Positions 9,992 through 18,613 of a stretch of DNA of 64,000 nt are shown piece after piece (positions within the stretch are counted from its first letter, which is position 1; each line of letters begins with the position of its first letter). Source of the DNA: Nitrobacteraceae bacterium AZCC 1564 (GTDB lineage Bacteria; Pseudomonadota; Alphaproteobacteria; Rhizobiales; Xanthobacteraceae). The DNA is taken from NCBI GenBank assembly GCA_036924835.1, contig JBAGRR010000001.1, forward strand, positions 1,426,001 through 1,490,000, read 5' to 3'. The translations under genes and the position numbers were made by a program. The notes below the pieces were generated by a model. That model made no database searches, was not told where the DNA came from, and was given only the letters and a program-made list of their open reading frames with translations.

Positions 9992-10973
9992 TCAACGGTA
10001 GCGGTCGGCTTGATCGAGGAAGCCTTTGACATAACTGCCGACGGCGTCTTCGAGCTTGGTGAAACCGCCATTGTAGCCTGCTCGGCGAAGGTGATCGACC
10101 TCAGCTTCCGTGAAGTATTGATAACTGCCGCGAATTTGCTCCGGCATGTCGATGTATTCGATATTCGGCTTGGTGCCGAGCGCACTATAGGCCGCAAGGA
10201 TCAAATCCCGAAAACTGCGTGCATGGCCAGTGCCGACGTTAAAAATTCCATTCACGGAGCGTGTCGCCAACAACCACATGATGACGCGTACAACGTCATC
10301 GACGTGAATGAAATCGCGTCGCTGGTCACCATCTGCGATTCCCTCGCGATGCGATTTGAACAACTGCACAACACGTCCCGCTTTGACATCGTCAAACCGG
10401 CGCGCCAGCACGCTCATCATGGTGCCTTTGTGATATTCGTTTGGACCAAACACATTGAAGAACTTAAGACCAGCCCATTGTGGCGGCAGTTTTACGCCCT
10501 GCGCGAGCCGTTCGGCGACCGCCATGTCAAACAGATGCTTGCTCCATCCGTAGAGATTCATCGGCCGCAGCTTCCTCAGCGCCTCCAGGGAAGCATCGTC
10601 GCGAAAACCTTCATTGCCGTCGCCATAGGTCGCGGCCGACGAGGCATAGATGAACGGCGTGGCGTTTGTCGTACACCAATCCAGCAAACGCATCGACAGC
10701 CGGAAGTTTGTCTCGATGACAAGATCGCCGTCAGCGGCCGTGGTTTCGGAGATAGCGCCGAGATGAACGATCGCATCCAACTTGCGACCGTCGAGCCACT
10801 GCATCAGTTCGGCAGGAGGAACCACATCAGCCAGCCGTCGCTTGGCCAGATTGCGCCACTTCCCATCACTCCCCAGAAAGTCGCAAACAGCCACGTCCGC
10901 CCGGCCCGCATCGTTGAGCGCGGCAACAACGTTCGATCCGATAAACCCGGCTCCGCCGGGTCACCAGCAGCAT
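9992..10973 (-). pseudogene. hldD: ADP-glyceromanno-heptose 6-epimerase, frameshifted near its N-terminus
   Basis: From ATG at 10973 the protein begins MLLVT and then leaves frame. With one base removed from the CCC run at 10958-10960 it continues as GGAGFIGSNVVAALNDAGRA, the expected NAD-binding start, and gives 326 residues, normal for HldD. The rest is well preserved: LGAISETTAADG, the YGWSKHLFD catalytic tetrad, and FFNVFGPNEYHKGTMMS. As written, only a GTG at 10894 could start the main frame, and the product would lack the Rossmann glycine motif and be inactive. HldD converts ADP-D,D-heptose to ADP-L,D-heptose for the LPS inner core. A repeat element ends 22 bp upstream of the ATG. Confidence 0.88.
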
Positions 10974-10995
10974 GATGAATCCCGCCCAATTGATG

Positions 10996-11159
10996 CGAGT
11001 GTGGTGGTTCAGAAGCTCGCTTCATTTTCCAGCGCGTGCTTCAAGCGAACTTCTGAACAAACCACACTAGAATCATAAATTTGCTCGTGTCCTTTCGAAT
11101 CCAAAGTTCGCTACGGAATGTGCCGCACTATGAGGTGAACTTTGGATTCGGGACACGAG
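10996..11159 (-). repeat. Double-hairpin intergenic element, copy A (reverse orientation)
   Basis: Two imperfect hairpins, 10996-11070 and 11084-11159, are separated by a 13-bp spacer. Read on the minus strand, the first begins CTCGTGTCCCGAATCCAAAG and closes with GGACACGAG; here the usual CTAG foot is CTCG on one side and CGAG on the other, a paired change. The second has CTAGTGTGG feet on one arm and an inner stem containing GTTCAGAAG. Its spacer, CAAATTTATGATT, resembles those of the other copies. It lies in the divergent region between hldD (22 bp from its ATG) and waaF. Confidence 0.85.
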
Positions 11160-11315
11160 CCACCTTTGACAAACTCCAGCCCGGCAGGCAACTCAACTCG
11201 CCTCCGGCGGTGTGAACAGTTTCCGTTCCGGCAAAAAGCCGACTGGACGGCGCGCAATCGGCGCGCTAACCGGCTGATCGCGCAGGACTCCTGCTCTTGT
11301 AGGCCTACATCATAA

Positions 11316-12395
11316 ATGAATAATGATTCATTTTTAAGCCAGCTGCGGCTGTCTCCCGATCCGTCGGAGACCAGCCCTGTCTTGATCATTCCATACATGT
11401 GGATCGGCGACTTTGTCCGCGGCCATACCGTTGTCCGGGTGCTCAAGGAACGCTGGCCCAACCGGCCCGTGGACCTGCTGACCACCGCCCTGTGCGCGCC
11501 ACTCGTGGACTACATGCCCGGCGTTCGCAGGGGAATCGTCTGGGACCTACCCCGCGGCCGGCTGGCGCTGGCCAAGCAGTGGGCGTTGGCGAAACAGTTT
11601 CGGGAGGCGCATTACGGCACGGCCCTGGTGATGCCCCGGACCTGGAAGTCGGCCATTGCACCAGCTCTGGCTGCGATCCCGCAACGGACCGGCTTTGTCG
11701 GCGAGGTCAGGTTCGGGCTGATTAACGATTGGCGCTGGGGCGAGAGGGCCATGCCGCGCTTCATCGACAAGAATGCGGCCCTTGCACTTCCTGCGAATAC
11801 ACCGCTGCCAAAGAAGGAATGGCCTGTACCGCAGCTCGTGGTTCCAGCGGCGGAGGTCGCCGCGTGGCGAGCTGCCAACGGCCTGGGGGATAGCGCCGCC
11901 ATCGCCCTCGCCCCCGGCTCGGTCGGAGCCTCAAAGCGCTGGACCTATTATGCGGACGCAGCACGCATGTTCGCCGAACACGGACTAAACGTCTGGGTGG
12001 TCGGGGGACCGGGAGAAAAAGCCATCGCAGCCGACATCGTCCGCGCAGGAGGCCCGCGCGTTCGCGACCTGACGGGGACCGATCTGCGCAATGGCATCAT
12101 GGCGATGGCCGCAGCCAAGGTGGCGATCTCAAATGATTCAGGTTTGATGCATATCGCCGCTGCCATCGGCACACCAACCATGGGCATTTTCGGTCCGACC
12201 AGTCCCTATCACTGGATGCCGCTGAACGGGCTTGCAGCCACCGTCAAACGACCAACCGATCTACCCTGCCAGCCGTGTCACCGCCCGATCTGCACGGCCA
12301 ACGACCATCACTGCATGCGCGATATCCCAGCATCGGACGTCGTCAACATCGCACAGGAAGTCATGGCGACTGCCGCAGCCAACGCTCCGGCATAA
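11316..12395 (+). CDS. waaF: LPS heptosyltransferase II
   Basis: A 359-residue GT-B glycosyltransferase of family 9. It adds the second L,D-heptose of the inner core from ADP-heptose at the cytoplasmic face of the inner membrane. Visible motifs are PYMWIGDFVRGHTVVRVL at the N-terminus (a variant of the usual N-x-x-GD-x-V block), ALAPGSVGASKRWTYYADA, the donor-site signature VAISNDSGLMHIAAAIGTPT, and GIFGPTSPYHWMPL. A short Cys-rich patch (CQPCHRPICTANDHHC) near the end is typical of WaaF. The ATG at 11316 gives a slightly long N-terminus. gmhA and gmhB follow on the same strand, 70 bp downstream. Confidence 0.93.
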   Translation: MNNDSFLSQLRLSPDPSETSPVLIIPYMWIGDFVRGHTVVRVLKERWPNRPVDLLTTALCAPLVDYMPGVRRGIVWDLPRGRLALAKQWALAKQFREAHYGTALVMPRTWKSAIAPALAAIPQRTGFVGEVRFGLINDWRWGERAMPRFIDKNAALALPANTPLPKKEWPVPQLVVPAAEVAAWRAANGLGDSAAIALAPGSVGASKRWTYYADAARMFAEHGLNVWVVGGPGEKAIAADIVRAGGPRVRDLTGTDLRNGIMAMAAAKVAISNDSGLMHIAAAIGTPTMGIFGPTSPYHWMPLNGLAATVKRPTDLPCQPCHRPICTANDHHCMRDIPASDVVNIAQEVMATAAANAPA

Positions 12396-12465
12396 CATCG
12401 GATCCTTGCGTGAGCGGGACCTGCTGACTACCAATGACGAACGCCTTCAACGAACACGGTGACAT

Positions 12466-13059
12466 GTGACTCAGGATCGGATCGCAGCCCATTTTCAAAG
12501 CTCGTTTGCCGGCCTGTCCAACGCCGTGCAGAGCGGTGAGTTGCTCGCCACAACACACACCATCGCTAATGTCACGACAAATGCATTGCGTACAGGAAAC
12601 AAGCTGCTCTTGATCGGCAATGGCGGCAGCGCAGCAGATGCCCAGCACATCGCCGCTGAAATCGTTGGCCGCTACAAGCAAGAGCGCCCAGGCTGGGCCG
12701 CGATCGCGCTCACCACGGATACATCCGCCTTGACCGCCATCGCCAACGACTATGGTTTCGAGCAGGTCTTCGCGCGGCAGGTACAGGGCCTCGGCAAGCG
12801 CGGCGATGTGCTGTTCGCGCTCACCACATCAGGCCGCTCACCCAACATTCTCGCGGCTCTCCGGGTCGCGCGCGACATCGGCATAACAACAGTCGGATTT
12901 ACTGGCATGAAGGGAGAGAGCATGCGCGCGGCATGCGATCACCTTCTGATCGCGCCGAGCGAAGACACGCCCGTGATTCAACAGATCCACATGATGGTCA
13001 TGCATGCGATCTGCGATGACGTCGAACAAGCGCTGCTTTACGGAAAACAGAAGGCATGA
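12466..13059 (+). CDS. gmhA: Sedoheptulose 7-phosphate isomerase
   Basis: A 197-residue SIS-domain protein, the family's usual length, that performs the first step of ADP-heptose synthesis: sedoheptulose 7-phosphate to D-glycero-D-manno-heptose 7-phosphate. The phosphosugar-binding block [18 protein letters not shown] is intact, followed by [12 protein letters not shown] and [16 protein letters not shown]. The zinc-ligand region near [17 protein letters not shown] is also present. The start is GTG at 12466; no ATG is available in frame, and the ribosome-binding site is weak. Its last four bases overlap the gmhB start (ATGA), so the two are translationally coupled. Confidence 0.95.
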   Translation: MTQDRIAAHFQSSFAGLSNAVQSGELLATTHTIANVTTNALRTGNKLLLIGNGGSAADAQHIAAEIVGRYKQERPGWAAIALTTDTSALTAIANDYGFEQVFARQVQGLGKRGDVLFALTTSGRSPNILAALRVARDIGITTVGFTGMKGESMRAACDHLLIAPSEDTPVIQQIHMMVMHAICDDVEQALLYGKQKA

Positions 13060-13592
13060 GCGGCAATTCTGCCTCCGCGCAGCCGAGGCCTGCAGCTTTT
13101 CTCGACCGCGATGGCGTCATTAATCACGATGACGCCTATATCGGCACCCGTGACAGAATTCGGTGGATACCGGGAGTCGTCGGTGCGATCCGAAAGCTGA
13201 ACGAGGCAGGCTATCTCGTCTTCCTCTTCACCAATCAGTCTGGTGTCGCGCGTGGTCTATTTACTGAAGACGATGTTCGGACCCTGCACGACTGGATGCG
13301 CAGCGAACTCGCGCGCGAAGGCGCACGTATCGACGATGTCCGCTATTGCCCCCATCACCCTGATGGAACAGTGCCGGTCTACGCCAACGAATGCGACTGG
13401 CGCAAACCTCAACCGGGGATGATTCTCGATCTCATGAAGCACTGGCCGGTCGACAAAGATCGCAGCTTCGTGATCGGAGACAAGCAGCGTGATCTCGAGG
13501 CCGGTGCCGCCGTCGGTATCAGAGGGTTTCTGTTCTCCGGCGGAAATCTTACGGATTTCGTCGGTACTATTCTTGCCCAGCAACAACGCTGA
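13056..13592 (+). CDS. gmhB: D-glycero-beta-D-manno-heptose 1,7-bisphosphate 7-phosphatase
   Basis: A 178-residue HAD-superfamily histidinol-phosphatase-like enzyme. The four HAD blocks are visible: [12 protein letters not shown] with the nucleophile and acid/base aspartates, [12 protein letters not shown], the Lys of [10 protein letters not shown], and [21 protein letters not shown]...CDW zinc loop lies between them. It removes the C7 phosphate between the two HldE reactions. It is coupled to gmhA by a 4-bp overlap and converges on waaC with 3 bp between the stops. Confidence 0.95.
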   Translation: MSGNSASAQPRPAAFLDRDGVINHDDAYIGTRDRIRWIPGVVGAIRKLNEAGYLVFLFTNQSGVARGLFTEDDVRTLHDWMRSELAREGARIDDVRYCPHHPDGTVPVYANECDWRKPQPGMILDLMKHWPVDKDRSFVIGDKQRDLEAGAAVGIRGFLFSGGNLTDFVGTILAQQQR

Positions 13593-13595
13593 TCG

Positions 13596-14546
13596 TCAAA
13601 CCGCAATCGACAATCTCTCGGCGGCTTCAATTGCCCGCTCGAACGACGGATACATCCCCTTCCCGCCAATCACAGTCATCGGCCCATTTCCAACCGGCCC
13701 TGTGAGGCCCGGCTCGGTGGCGAGAAACACAGCGATGAGCGGCACGCTATATGCCGCCGCGAGATGGAGCAGTCCTGTATCGACTCCAACGACAAGCGAT
13801 GCATTGGCAATGACCTGTGCCGTTACATCGAGCGGCTGGCGATCAAGCACGCGGCTTCCGGGAATCGCGGCAGCAAGCCGCTCGCAACGCAAACGCTCGC
13901 GTTCCGATCCCCACGGCAGAAAAACATCGAGGCCTTGTCCGCGCAGCCACTTTCCCATGCCGATCCAGTCGACTTCACGCCATTCCTTGGTAACCTTCGA
14001 CGTTCCATGAAGCAGCACGGCGTAACGCGACGTTCCGTCTTTCGGTGGCTTGACCAATCCATAATCGATCGCAGCATCGAGCGAATAGGCGAGACTTAGT
14101 CCGGTCAGCAATCGATTGCGCGTCACCGCATGCTGATCGCGCGCCACCTTGTGCCTGACATCGTAGAAGCGCGACGCGATTGGTTCGCGAATGCTTTGCG
14201 CGTCATAACCGTGCCGCTCGCCTTGCGCAGTCCGCGCGATCAAAGCCGAGCGAATAAGTCCCTGCGTGTCGATAACTTTGTCTGCAGTCACTGCTCGTAG
14301 ACGTGCTTTGAATGCGGATATTTCGCGCCATGTCGACGATTGCAGAAGCTGCGAACGCCAGCGGCGCGTCGACACCGCGATCACCTCGTCAACAGCCGGA
14401 TGAAGTTTCGCCAGGGGCGCGAACGCTTCTTCCACGACCCAGGTCAAACGTGTCTCGGGGTGATACCGGCGCGCGTCCGTCATGGCGGGCATCTGGTGCA
14501 CCACATCGCCCAGCGAAGACGTCTTTATGAACAGGATACCGCGCAT
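13596..14546 (-). CDS. waaC: LPS heptosyltransferase I
   Basis: A 316-residue GT9-family glycosyltransferase that attaches the first heptose to Kdo of the LPS core. The N-terminus MRGILFIKTSSLGDVVHQMP is the standard WaaC start with the conserved SLGDVVH. Further on there is VIDTQGLIRSALIAR, YAVLLHGTSKVTKEWREVDW, and the donor-site VVGVDTGLLHLAAAYSVP. The start at 14546 is supported by this alignment. A hairpin element begins only 4 bp upstream, so any Shine-Dalgarno sequence must lie inside the element's arm (GGGAC on the coding strand). Confidence 0.93.
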   Translation of the reverse strand: MRGILFIKTSSLGDVVHQMPAMTDARRYHPETRLTWVVEEAFAPLAKLHPAVDEVIAVSTRRWRSQLLQSSTWREISAFKARLRAVTADKVIDTQGLIRSALIARTAQGERHGYDAQSIREPIASRFYDVRHKVARDQHAVTRNRLLTGLSLAYSLDAAIDYGLVKPPKDGTSRYAVLLHGTSKVTKEWREVDWIGMGKWLRGQGLDVFLPWGSERERLRCERLAAAIPGSRVLDRQPLDVTAQVIANASLVVGVDTGLLHLAAAYSVPLIAVFLATEPGLTGPVGNGPMTVIGGKGMYPSFERAIEAAERLSIAV

Positions 14547-14550
14547 CGGA

Positions 14551-14717
14551 CTAGTGTCCCGGTTCTAACGTTCGCATCATTTTGCGGCACTCTCATTTGC
14601 GAACGTTAGAACCAAAGGGACACTAGCAACTCTATGAAGCTAGTGCGCTTTTGGATTTGACGTTCGTTGTTGGGACTCGCTGCAATGCTAGCACGAACGT
14701 CAAATCCAGCGCACTAG
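14551..14717 (+). repeat. Double-hairpin intergenic element, copy B
   Basis: Hairpin 1 (14551-14626) has feet CTAGTGTCCC / GGGACACTAG and inner stem GGTTCTAACGTTCGCA paired with its complement; a 3-nt AAA bulge is on the 3' arm. Hairpin 2 (14640-14717) has feet CTAGTGCGC / GCGCACTAG and inner stem GGATTTGACGTTCGT, with a TTT bulge on the 5' arm. The spacer is CAACTCTATGAAG. The element fills the space just upstream of waaC (4 bp) and lies 184 bp before galE on the other strand. Confidence 0.92.
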
Positions 14718-14901
14718 CAGGCATGAAAGTCAGGGGTTATGCGTTACACTTCGGAAACCATAAAGCAGTTTCCCGTCGGAAAAGCCATGAAATGAGCCCG
14801 AAAAGCTGACCGCTTAATACTTCAATTCCACCGTTAGGCGGCACGATGCCGGCAAATTGAAAATGCCGCATGTCATGCCGGCTTCGACGAGAGATTGAAA
14901 T

Positions 14902-15915
14902 ATGACCGTACTTGTAACCGGGGGCGCTGGCTATATCGGCAGCCACACAGTTCGAGCGCTGGCGGACGCCGGCGAAAGCGTCGTTGTCATCGACAATCTT
15001 TCGACAGGCTTTTCGCATTTCCTTCCCGAGAACGTCCCGCTGTTCATCGGCGATGCGGCCGACGAAAATCTCGTCGAGGGTGTGATCGCCCAGCACAATG
15101 TCGGATCAATCATCCACTTCGCGGGCTCGGTGGTCGTGCCGGATTCGATCCGCGATCCGCTTGGCTATTACCGCAACAACACCATGACGACACGCAACCT
15201 GCTTAACGCAGCCGTGAGGTGTCATGTCAGCCGCTTCATCTTTTCGTCCACCGCAGCCGTTTACGGCAACCCGGATTACATGCCTGTTCCGGAAGAGGCG
15301 CCGACGCGTCCGTTGTCACCCTACGGGTCATCGAAGCTGATGACCGAAATCATGCTTTACGACGTCGCCAGCGCGCATGGGGTGAATTACGTCGTTCTCC
15401 GCTATTTCAATGTCGCTGGTGCCGATCCGCAGGCGCGCATCGGTCTTGCGACGGTCGGTGCGACCCATCTGCTGAAAATCGCGGTTGAAGCAGCAACCGG
15501 ACAACGTGCCAAGATAGACGTGTTCGGAACCGATTATCCGACCGCCGATGGAAGCTGCATTCGTGACTTCATCCATGTTACCGACCTCGCGCAGGCACAT
15601 CGCGCCGCCCTGGCGTACCTTAATCACGGCGGCCACTCGGTGACATTGAACTGCGGGTATGGACGCGGCTATTCGGTGCTTGAGACCATCGAGGCGGTGC
15701 GCCGTGCATCAGGGCGTAATTTCGCCGTTCAGTATGCGGACCGCAGGCCCGGCGACATCATGACAATGATCGCGGACACCACACGCATTCGCGCGACCCT
15801 GGATTGGACTCCCCAATACGATAGTCTCGACACCATCGCCCGTCATGCCCTGGCATGGGAGGAAAAGCTGCTTATCGAACGTGGAACCGAGGCCCGGCAG
15901 GCCGTTCCGGCGTAG
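14902..15915 (+). CDS. galE: UDP-glucose 4-epimerase
   Basis: A 337-residue extended SDR. VTGGAGYIGSHTVRALADAG is the NAD-binding start, the active site reads STAAVYGNPDY followed by SPYGSSKLMTE (YxxxK), and RDFIHVTDLA and GYGRGYSVLE are typical GalE landmarks. It interconverts UDP-glucose and UDP-galactose in the cytoplasm and would supply galactose for surface glycans. It is the first gene of a plus-strand pair with the MsbA-like transporter and is probably transcribed from the ~180 bp between it and repeat copy B. Confidence 0.95.
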   Translation: MTVLVTGGAGYIGSHTVRALADAGESVVVIDNLSTGFSHFLPENVPLFIGDAADENLVEGVIAQHNVGSIIHFAGSVVVPDSIRDPLGYYRNNTMTTRNLLNAAVRCHVSRFIFSSTAAVYGNPDYMPVPEEAPTRPLSPYGSSKLMTEIMLYDVASAHGVNYVVLRYFNVAGADPQARIGLATVGATHLLKIAVEAATGQRAKIDVFGTDYPTADGSCIRDFIHVTDLAQAHRAALAYLNHGGHSVTLNCGYGRGYSVLETIEAVRRASGRNFAVQYADRRPGDIMTMIADTTRIRATLDWTPQYDSLDTIARHALAWEEKLLIERGTEARQAVPA

Positions 15916-16037
15916 TGCACAATTCGCTGAAAATCACTGTTTTTTCTTGAATATTCGCCCCATAGCGGGCATTGAGACGGACGTTTCGCACAAACCCTGA
16001 CGGGCGCCGATCGCGCTTGACCGTCAATGGAACGCGG

Positions 16038-17840
16038 ATGACCGAGCTCCCAAGAAAAATTACCGACGACCCGTATGGCGCCGCGGCGCTGATCCGACGC
16101 CTGATCACCGAACAGGGCCTCCAGCATTGGCGACGCTACCTCGTTGCGTTTGCGCTCATGGCCGTTTCGGCCGGCGCGACGGCGGCCTCCGCCTGGCTGC
16201 TCGGCGAGGTAATCAACAAGACCTATATCGATCGCAGCGTTCCCGGCATCATTTCGCTATCGCTCGTGATCATTGTGCTGTTCGCCGCTAAGGGCGTCGC
16301 GACCTACGGCCATAGCGTGATCCTTGCCCGGATCGGCAACGCCATCCTCGCCAATAACCAGCGTCGGCTGTTCGCTAAGCTGATGCGGGAAAACATCGGC
16401 TTCTATTCGGATCGCCACTCGTCCGAGTTCCTTGCGCGACTGACCGCGGGCGCACAGTCGGTGACGCAAGTTCTGAACCTGCTCATCACCGCCGTAGGCC
16501 GAGATTTCCTATCGCTGGTGGGCCTCGTCGCGGTGATGGTGATCCAGGACCCGTGGATGTCGATCTCCGGCCTGCTGGTTGCGCCGCCGGCCATGTTCTT
16601 CATCCGCAAGCTGGTGCGGCGGATCAAGCATCTCGCCCATGACCAATTCACCGGCACCACCGACATTCTAGAGACCATGCAGGAGTCCCTGCAGGGCATC
16701 CGCACGGTCAAAGCCTTCACGCTCGAAGACACGATGCAGGCACGCATCGACAAAAGCATCGCCGCGGTGGAAGCCAACGCCAACAAGATGTCGCGAGTTC
16801 AGAGCCGGTCCAGCCCGCTGATGGAAACGCTCGGCGGCTTTGCGGTTGCAGGCGCGCTGATGTATGGCGGCTATCGCGTGATCGCCACGGGCGCAGCACC
16901 CGGACAGTTTTTTTCGTTCCTGACTGCGTTCCTGCTCGCCTATGAGCCGGCCAAGCGTCTTGCCCGCCTCAACATCGAGCTGAACAGCTATCTGGTCGGC
17001 GCACGCAAACTGCTCGAAATCGTCGACAGTCCGGCGAGCGAACCGGACGACGGCGCCAAGCCGGCGCTGACGCTGACCAAGGCGCAGGTCGAATTCCGCG
17101 ACGTAACGTTTGGCTATCGGGACAACGAGATCGTCCTGAACCGCATGAGCTTTGTCGCTGAGCCCGGCAAGGTCACCGCGCTGGTCGGCCCTTCCGGCGG
17201 CGGCAAATCCACCGTGCTGGCGTTGCTGCTTCGGTTCTATGAGGTGAAGTTCGGCGCCATCGTCATCGACGGGCAGATCATCTCCGACGTCTCGCGCCAT
17301 TCGCTGCGGCAGCAGACCGCCTATGTCGGGCAGGATGTCTACCTGTTCCGCGACACCATTCGCGAAAACATCGCCTTCGGCAAACCGGGGGCAACCGAGG
17401 CCGAGATCATCGCGGCCGCGAAGGCGGCCTGCGCCCATGATTTCATCATGAGCTTCCCGCTCGGCTACGACACGCCGGTCGGCGAGCACGGCACGCAGCT
17501 CTCCGGCGGCCAGCGTCAACGCATTGCGATTGCCCGCGCGCTGGTGAAGAACGCTCCGATCATTCTGCTCGACGAAGCCACCGCTGCGCTCGATTCCGAA
17601 TCCGAGAAGCTGGTGCAGGAAGCGATCGAGCATCTGTGCCAGAACCGCACCACCATCGTCATCGCGCATCGCCTGCACACCATCATGCACTCCGATCAGA
17701 TCTTGGTGGTCGAAGGCGGTCAGATCGTCGAGACTGGCCGGCACGATGACCTGGTGCGGAGCGGCGGGCGCTACGCCTCGTTCTTCCGGCTGCAGCATCG
17801 TGAAGCGCCGCCGCTAGCCACCATCGCGGCGAACGCTTAA
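16038..17840 (+). CDS. MsbA-like ABC exporter (fused permease and ATPase)
   Basis: About 600 residues. The N-terminal half has six hydrophobic segments of an ABC type-1 transmembrane domain. The C-terminal half is the ATPase, with Walker A GPSGGGKSTVLALL, the signature LSGGQRQRIAIARALV, Walker B IILLDEATAALD and H-loop TTIVIAHRLHT. Such half-transporters dimerise and export lipids or glycolipids; next to galE and the LPS core genes, lipid A-core flipping (MsbA role) is the likeliest function. The ATG at 16038 is preferred over one 22 codons upstream because it gives the usual short cytoplasmic N-terminus. Confidence 0.9.
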   Translation: MTELPRKITDDPYGAAALIRRLITEQGLQHWRRYLVAFALMAVSAGATAASAWLLGEVINKTYIDRSVPGIISLSLVIIVLFAAKGVATYGHSVILARIGNAILANNQRRLFAKLMRENIGFYSDRHSSEFLARLTAGAQSVTQVLNLLITAVGRDFLSLVGLVAVMVIQDPWMSISGLLVAPPAMFFIRKLVRRIKHLAHDQFTGTTDILETMQESLQGIRTVKAFTLEDTMQARIDKSIAAVEANANKMSRVQSRSSPLMETLGGFAVAGALMYGGYRVIATGAAPGQFFSFLTAFLLAYEPAKRLARLNIELNSYLVGARKLLEIVDSPASEPDDGAKPALTLTKAQVEFRDVTFGYRDNEIVLNRMSFVAEPGKVTALVGPSGGGKSTVLALLLRFYEVKFGAIVIDGQIISDVSRHSLRQQTAYVGQDVYLFRDTIRENIAFGKPGATEAEIIAAAKAACAHDFIMSFPLGYDTPVGEHGTQLSGGQRQRIAIARALVKNAPIILLDEATAALDSESEKLVQEAIEHLCQNRTTIVIAHRLHTIMHSDQILVVEGGQIVETGRHDDLVRSGGRYASFFRLQHREAPPLATIAANA

Positions 17841-17889
17841 GGTTCCCGCCACCAAATCCTCTGTTTCTTTCCCACCATCCGGATATCCC

Positions 17890-18582
17890 ATGAGCGCCAG
17901 CGCCTTTGTCATTCCCGCAGCCCCACAGCCGTCCCTTCCCGTCGCAGGAGAGGCTAAATCGTTTCCGGTGCGCCGGATCTGGTGCGTGGGCCGCAACTAC
18001 CTTGAGCACATCCGCGAACTGGGCAACGACGAGCGCCAGCCGCCGTTCTTCTTCGGCAAGCATGCCGACATGATCGTCGGTGAAGGCGCAACCATCGTCT
18101 ATCCACCGCTGACGAAGGATTTCCAGCATGAGGTCGAGCTGGTCGTGGCGCTGAAGAGCGGCGGGATGAATATCGCCGCCGAGAAGGCGCTCGATCATGT
18201 GTATGGCTATGGCGTGGGTATCGACCTCACCCGCCGCGACCTGCAGATGGCCTCGCGCAAGAAGGAGCAGCCCTGGGAGATCGGCAAGTCGTTCGACCAG
18301 TCCGCGCCATGCGGCGCGCTGCGCCCGGCCACTGAGATAGGCCATCCGGCGAAAGGCAAGATCTGGCTGTCGGTGAACGGCACCGAGAAGCAAAAAGGCG
18401 ACCTGTCGGAGATGATCTGGAACGTTCCCGAAATCATCTCGAAGCTGTCGCTGCAGGTGTCGCTTGGCGCGGGCGATATCATCATGACCGGAACGCCCGC
18501 CGGCGTCGCCGCGCTGCAGCCCGGCGACAAGATCGAATGCGGCATCGACGGCATCGGGACGCTGAAGGTCTCGATCGCCTAA
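17890..18582 (+). CDS. Fumarylacetoacetate hydrolase family protein
   Basis: A 230-residue single-domain FAH-fold enzyme. The metal-binding acidic residues are visible in KDFQHEVELVVAL (E...E) and YGVGIDLTRRDLQ (D), and the active-site edge in RRIWCVGRNYLEH. Family members include fumarylpyruvate and acylpyruvate hydrolases and 2-keto-acid decarboxylases; the GTPAGVAALQPGDKIE block near the C-terminus is common to all, so the substrate is not settled. The closest architecture is fumarylpyruvate hydrolase (NagK-like), used in gentisate-type ring cleavage, but no such pathway genes are adjacent. It converges with the amidase gene. Confidence 0.85.
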   Translation: MSASAFVIPAAPQPSLPVAGEAKSFPVRRIWCVGRNYLEHIRELGNDERQPPFFFGKHADMIVGEGATIVYPPLTKDFQHEVELVVALKSGGMNIAAEKALDHVYGYGVGIDLTRRDLQMASRKKEQPWEIGKSFDQSAPCGALRPATEIGHPAKGKIWLSVNGTEKQKGDLSEMIWNVPEIISKLSLQVSLGAGDIIMTGTPAGVAALQPGDKIECGIDGIGTLKVSIA

Positions 18583-18589
18583 GGCTTAT

Positions 18590-18613
18590 CGCTGGCGGCT
18601 CAGGCCGCCAGCG
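18590..18613. terminator. Stem-loop between convergent FAH and amidase genes
   Basis: A perfect 10-bp inverted repeat, CGCTGGCGGC / GCCGCCAGCG, with a 4-nt loop lies where the two genes converge and overlaps the amidase stop codon. It has no T run on either side, so intrinsic termination is uncertain; it may simply act as a 3' mRNA end stabiliser. Confidence 0.4.

Noticed and set aside
16668-17798. A 376-codon minus-strand frame opposite the MsbA-like ATPase domain
   Set aside because: The plus strand encodes all ABC motifs here; the antisense frame has none and no ribosome-binding site.
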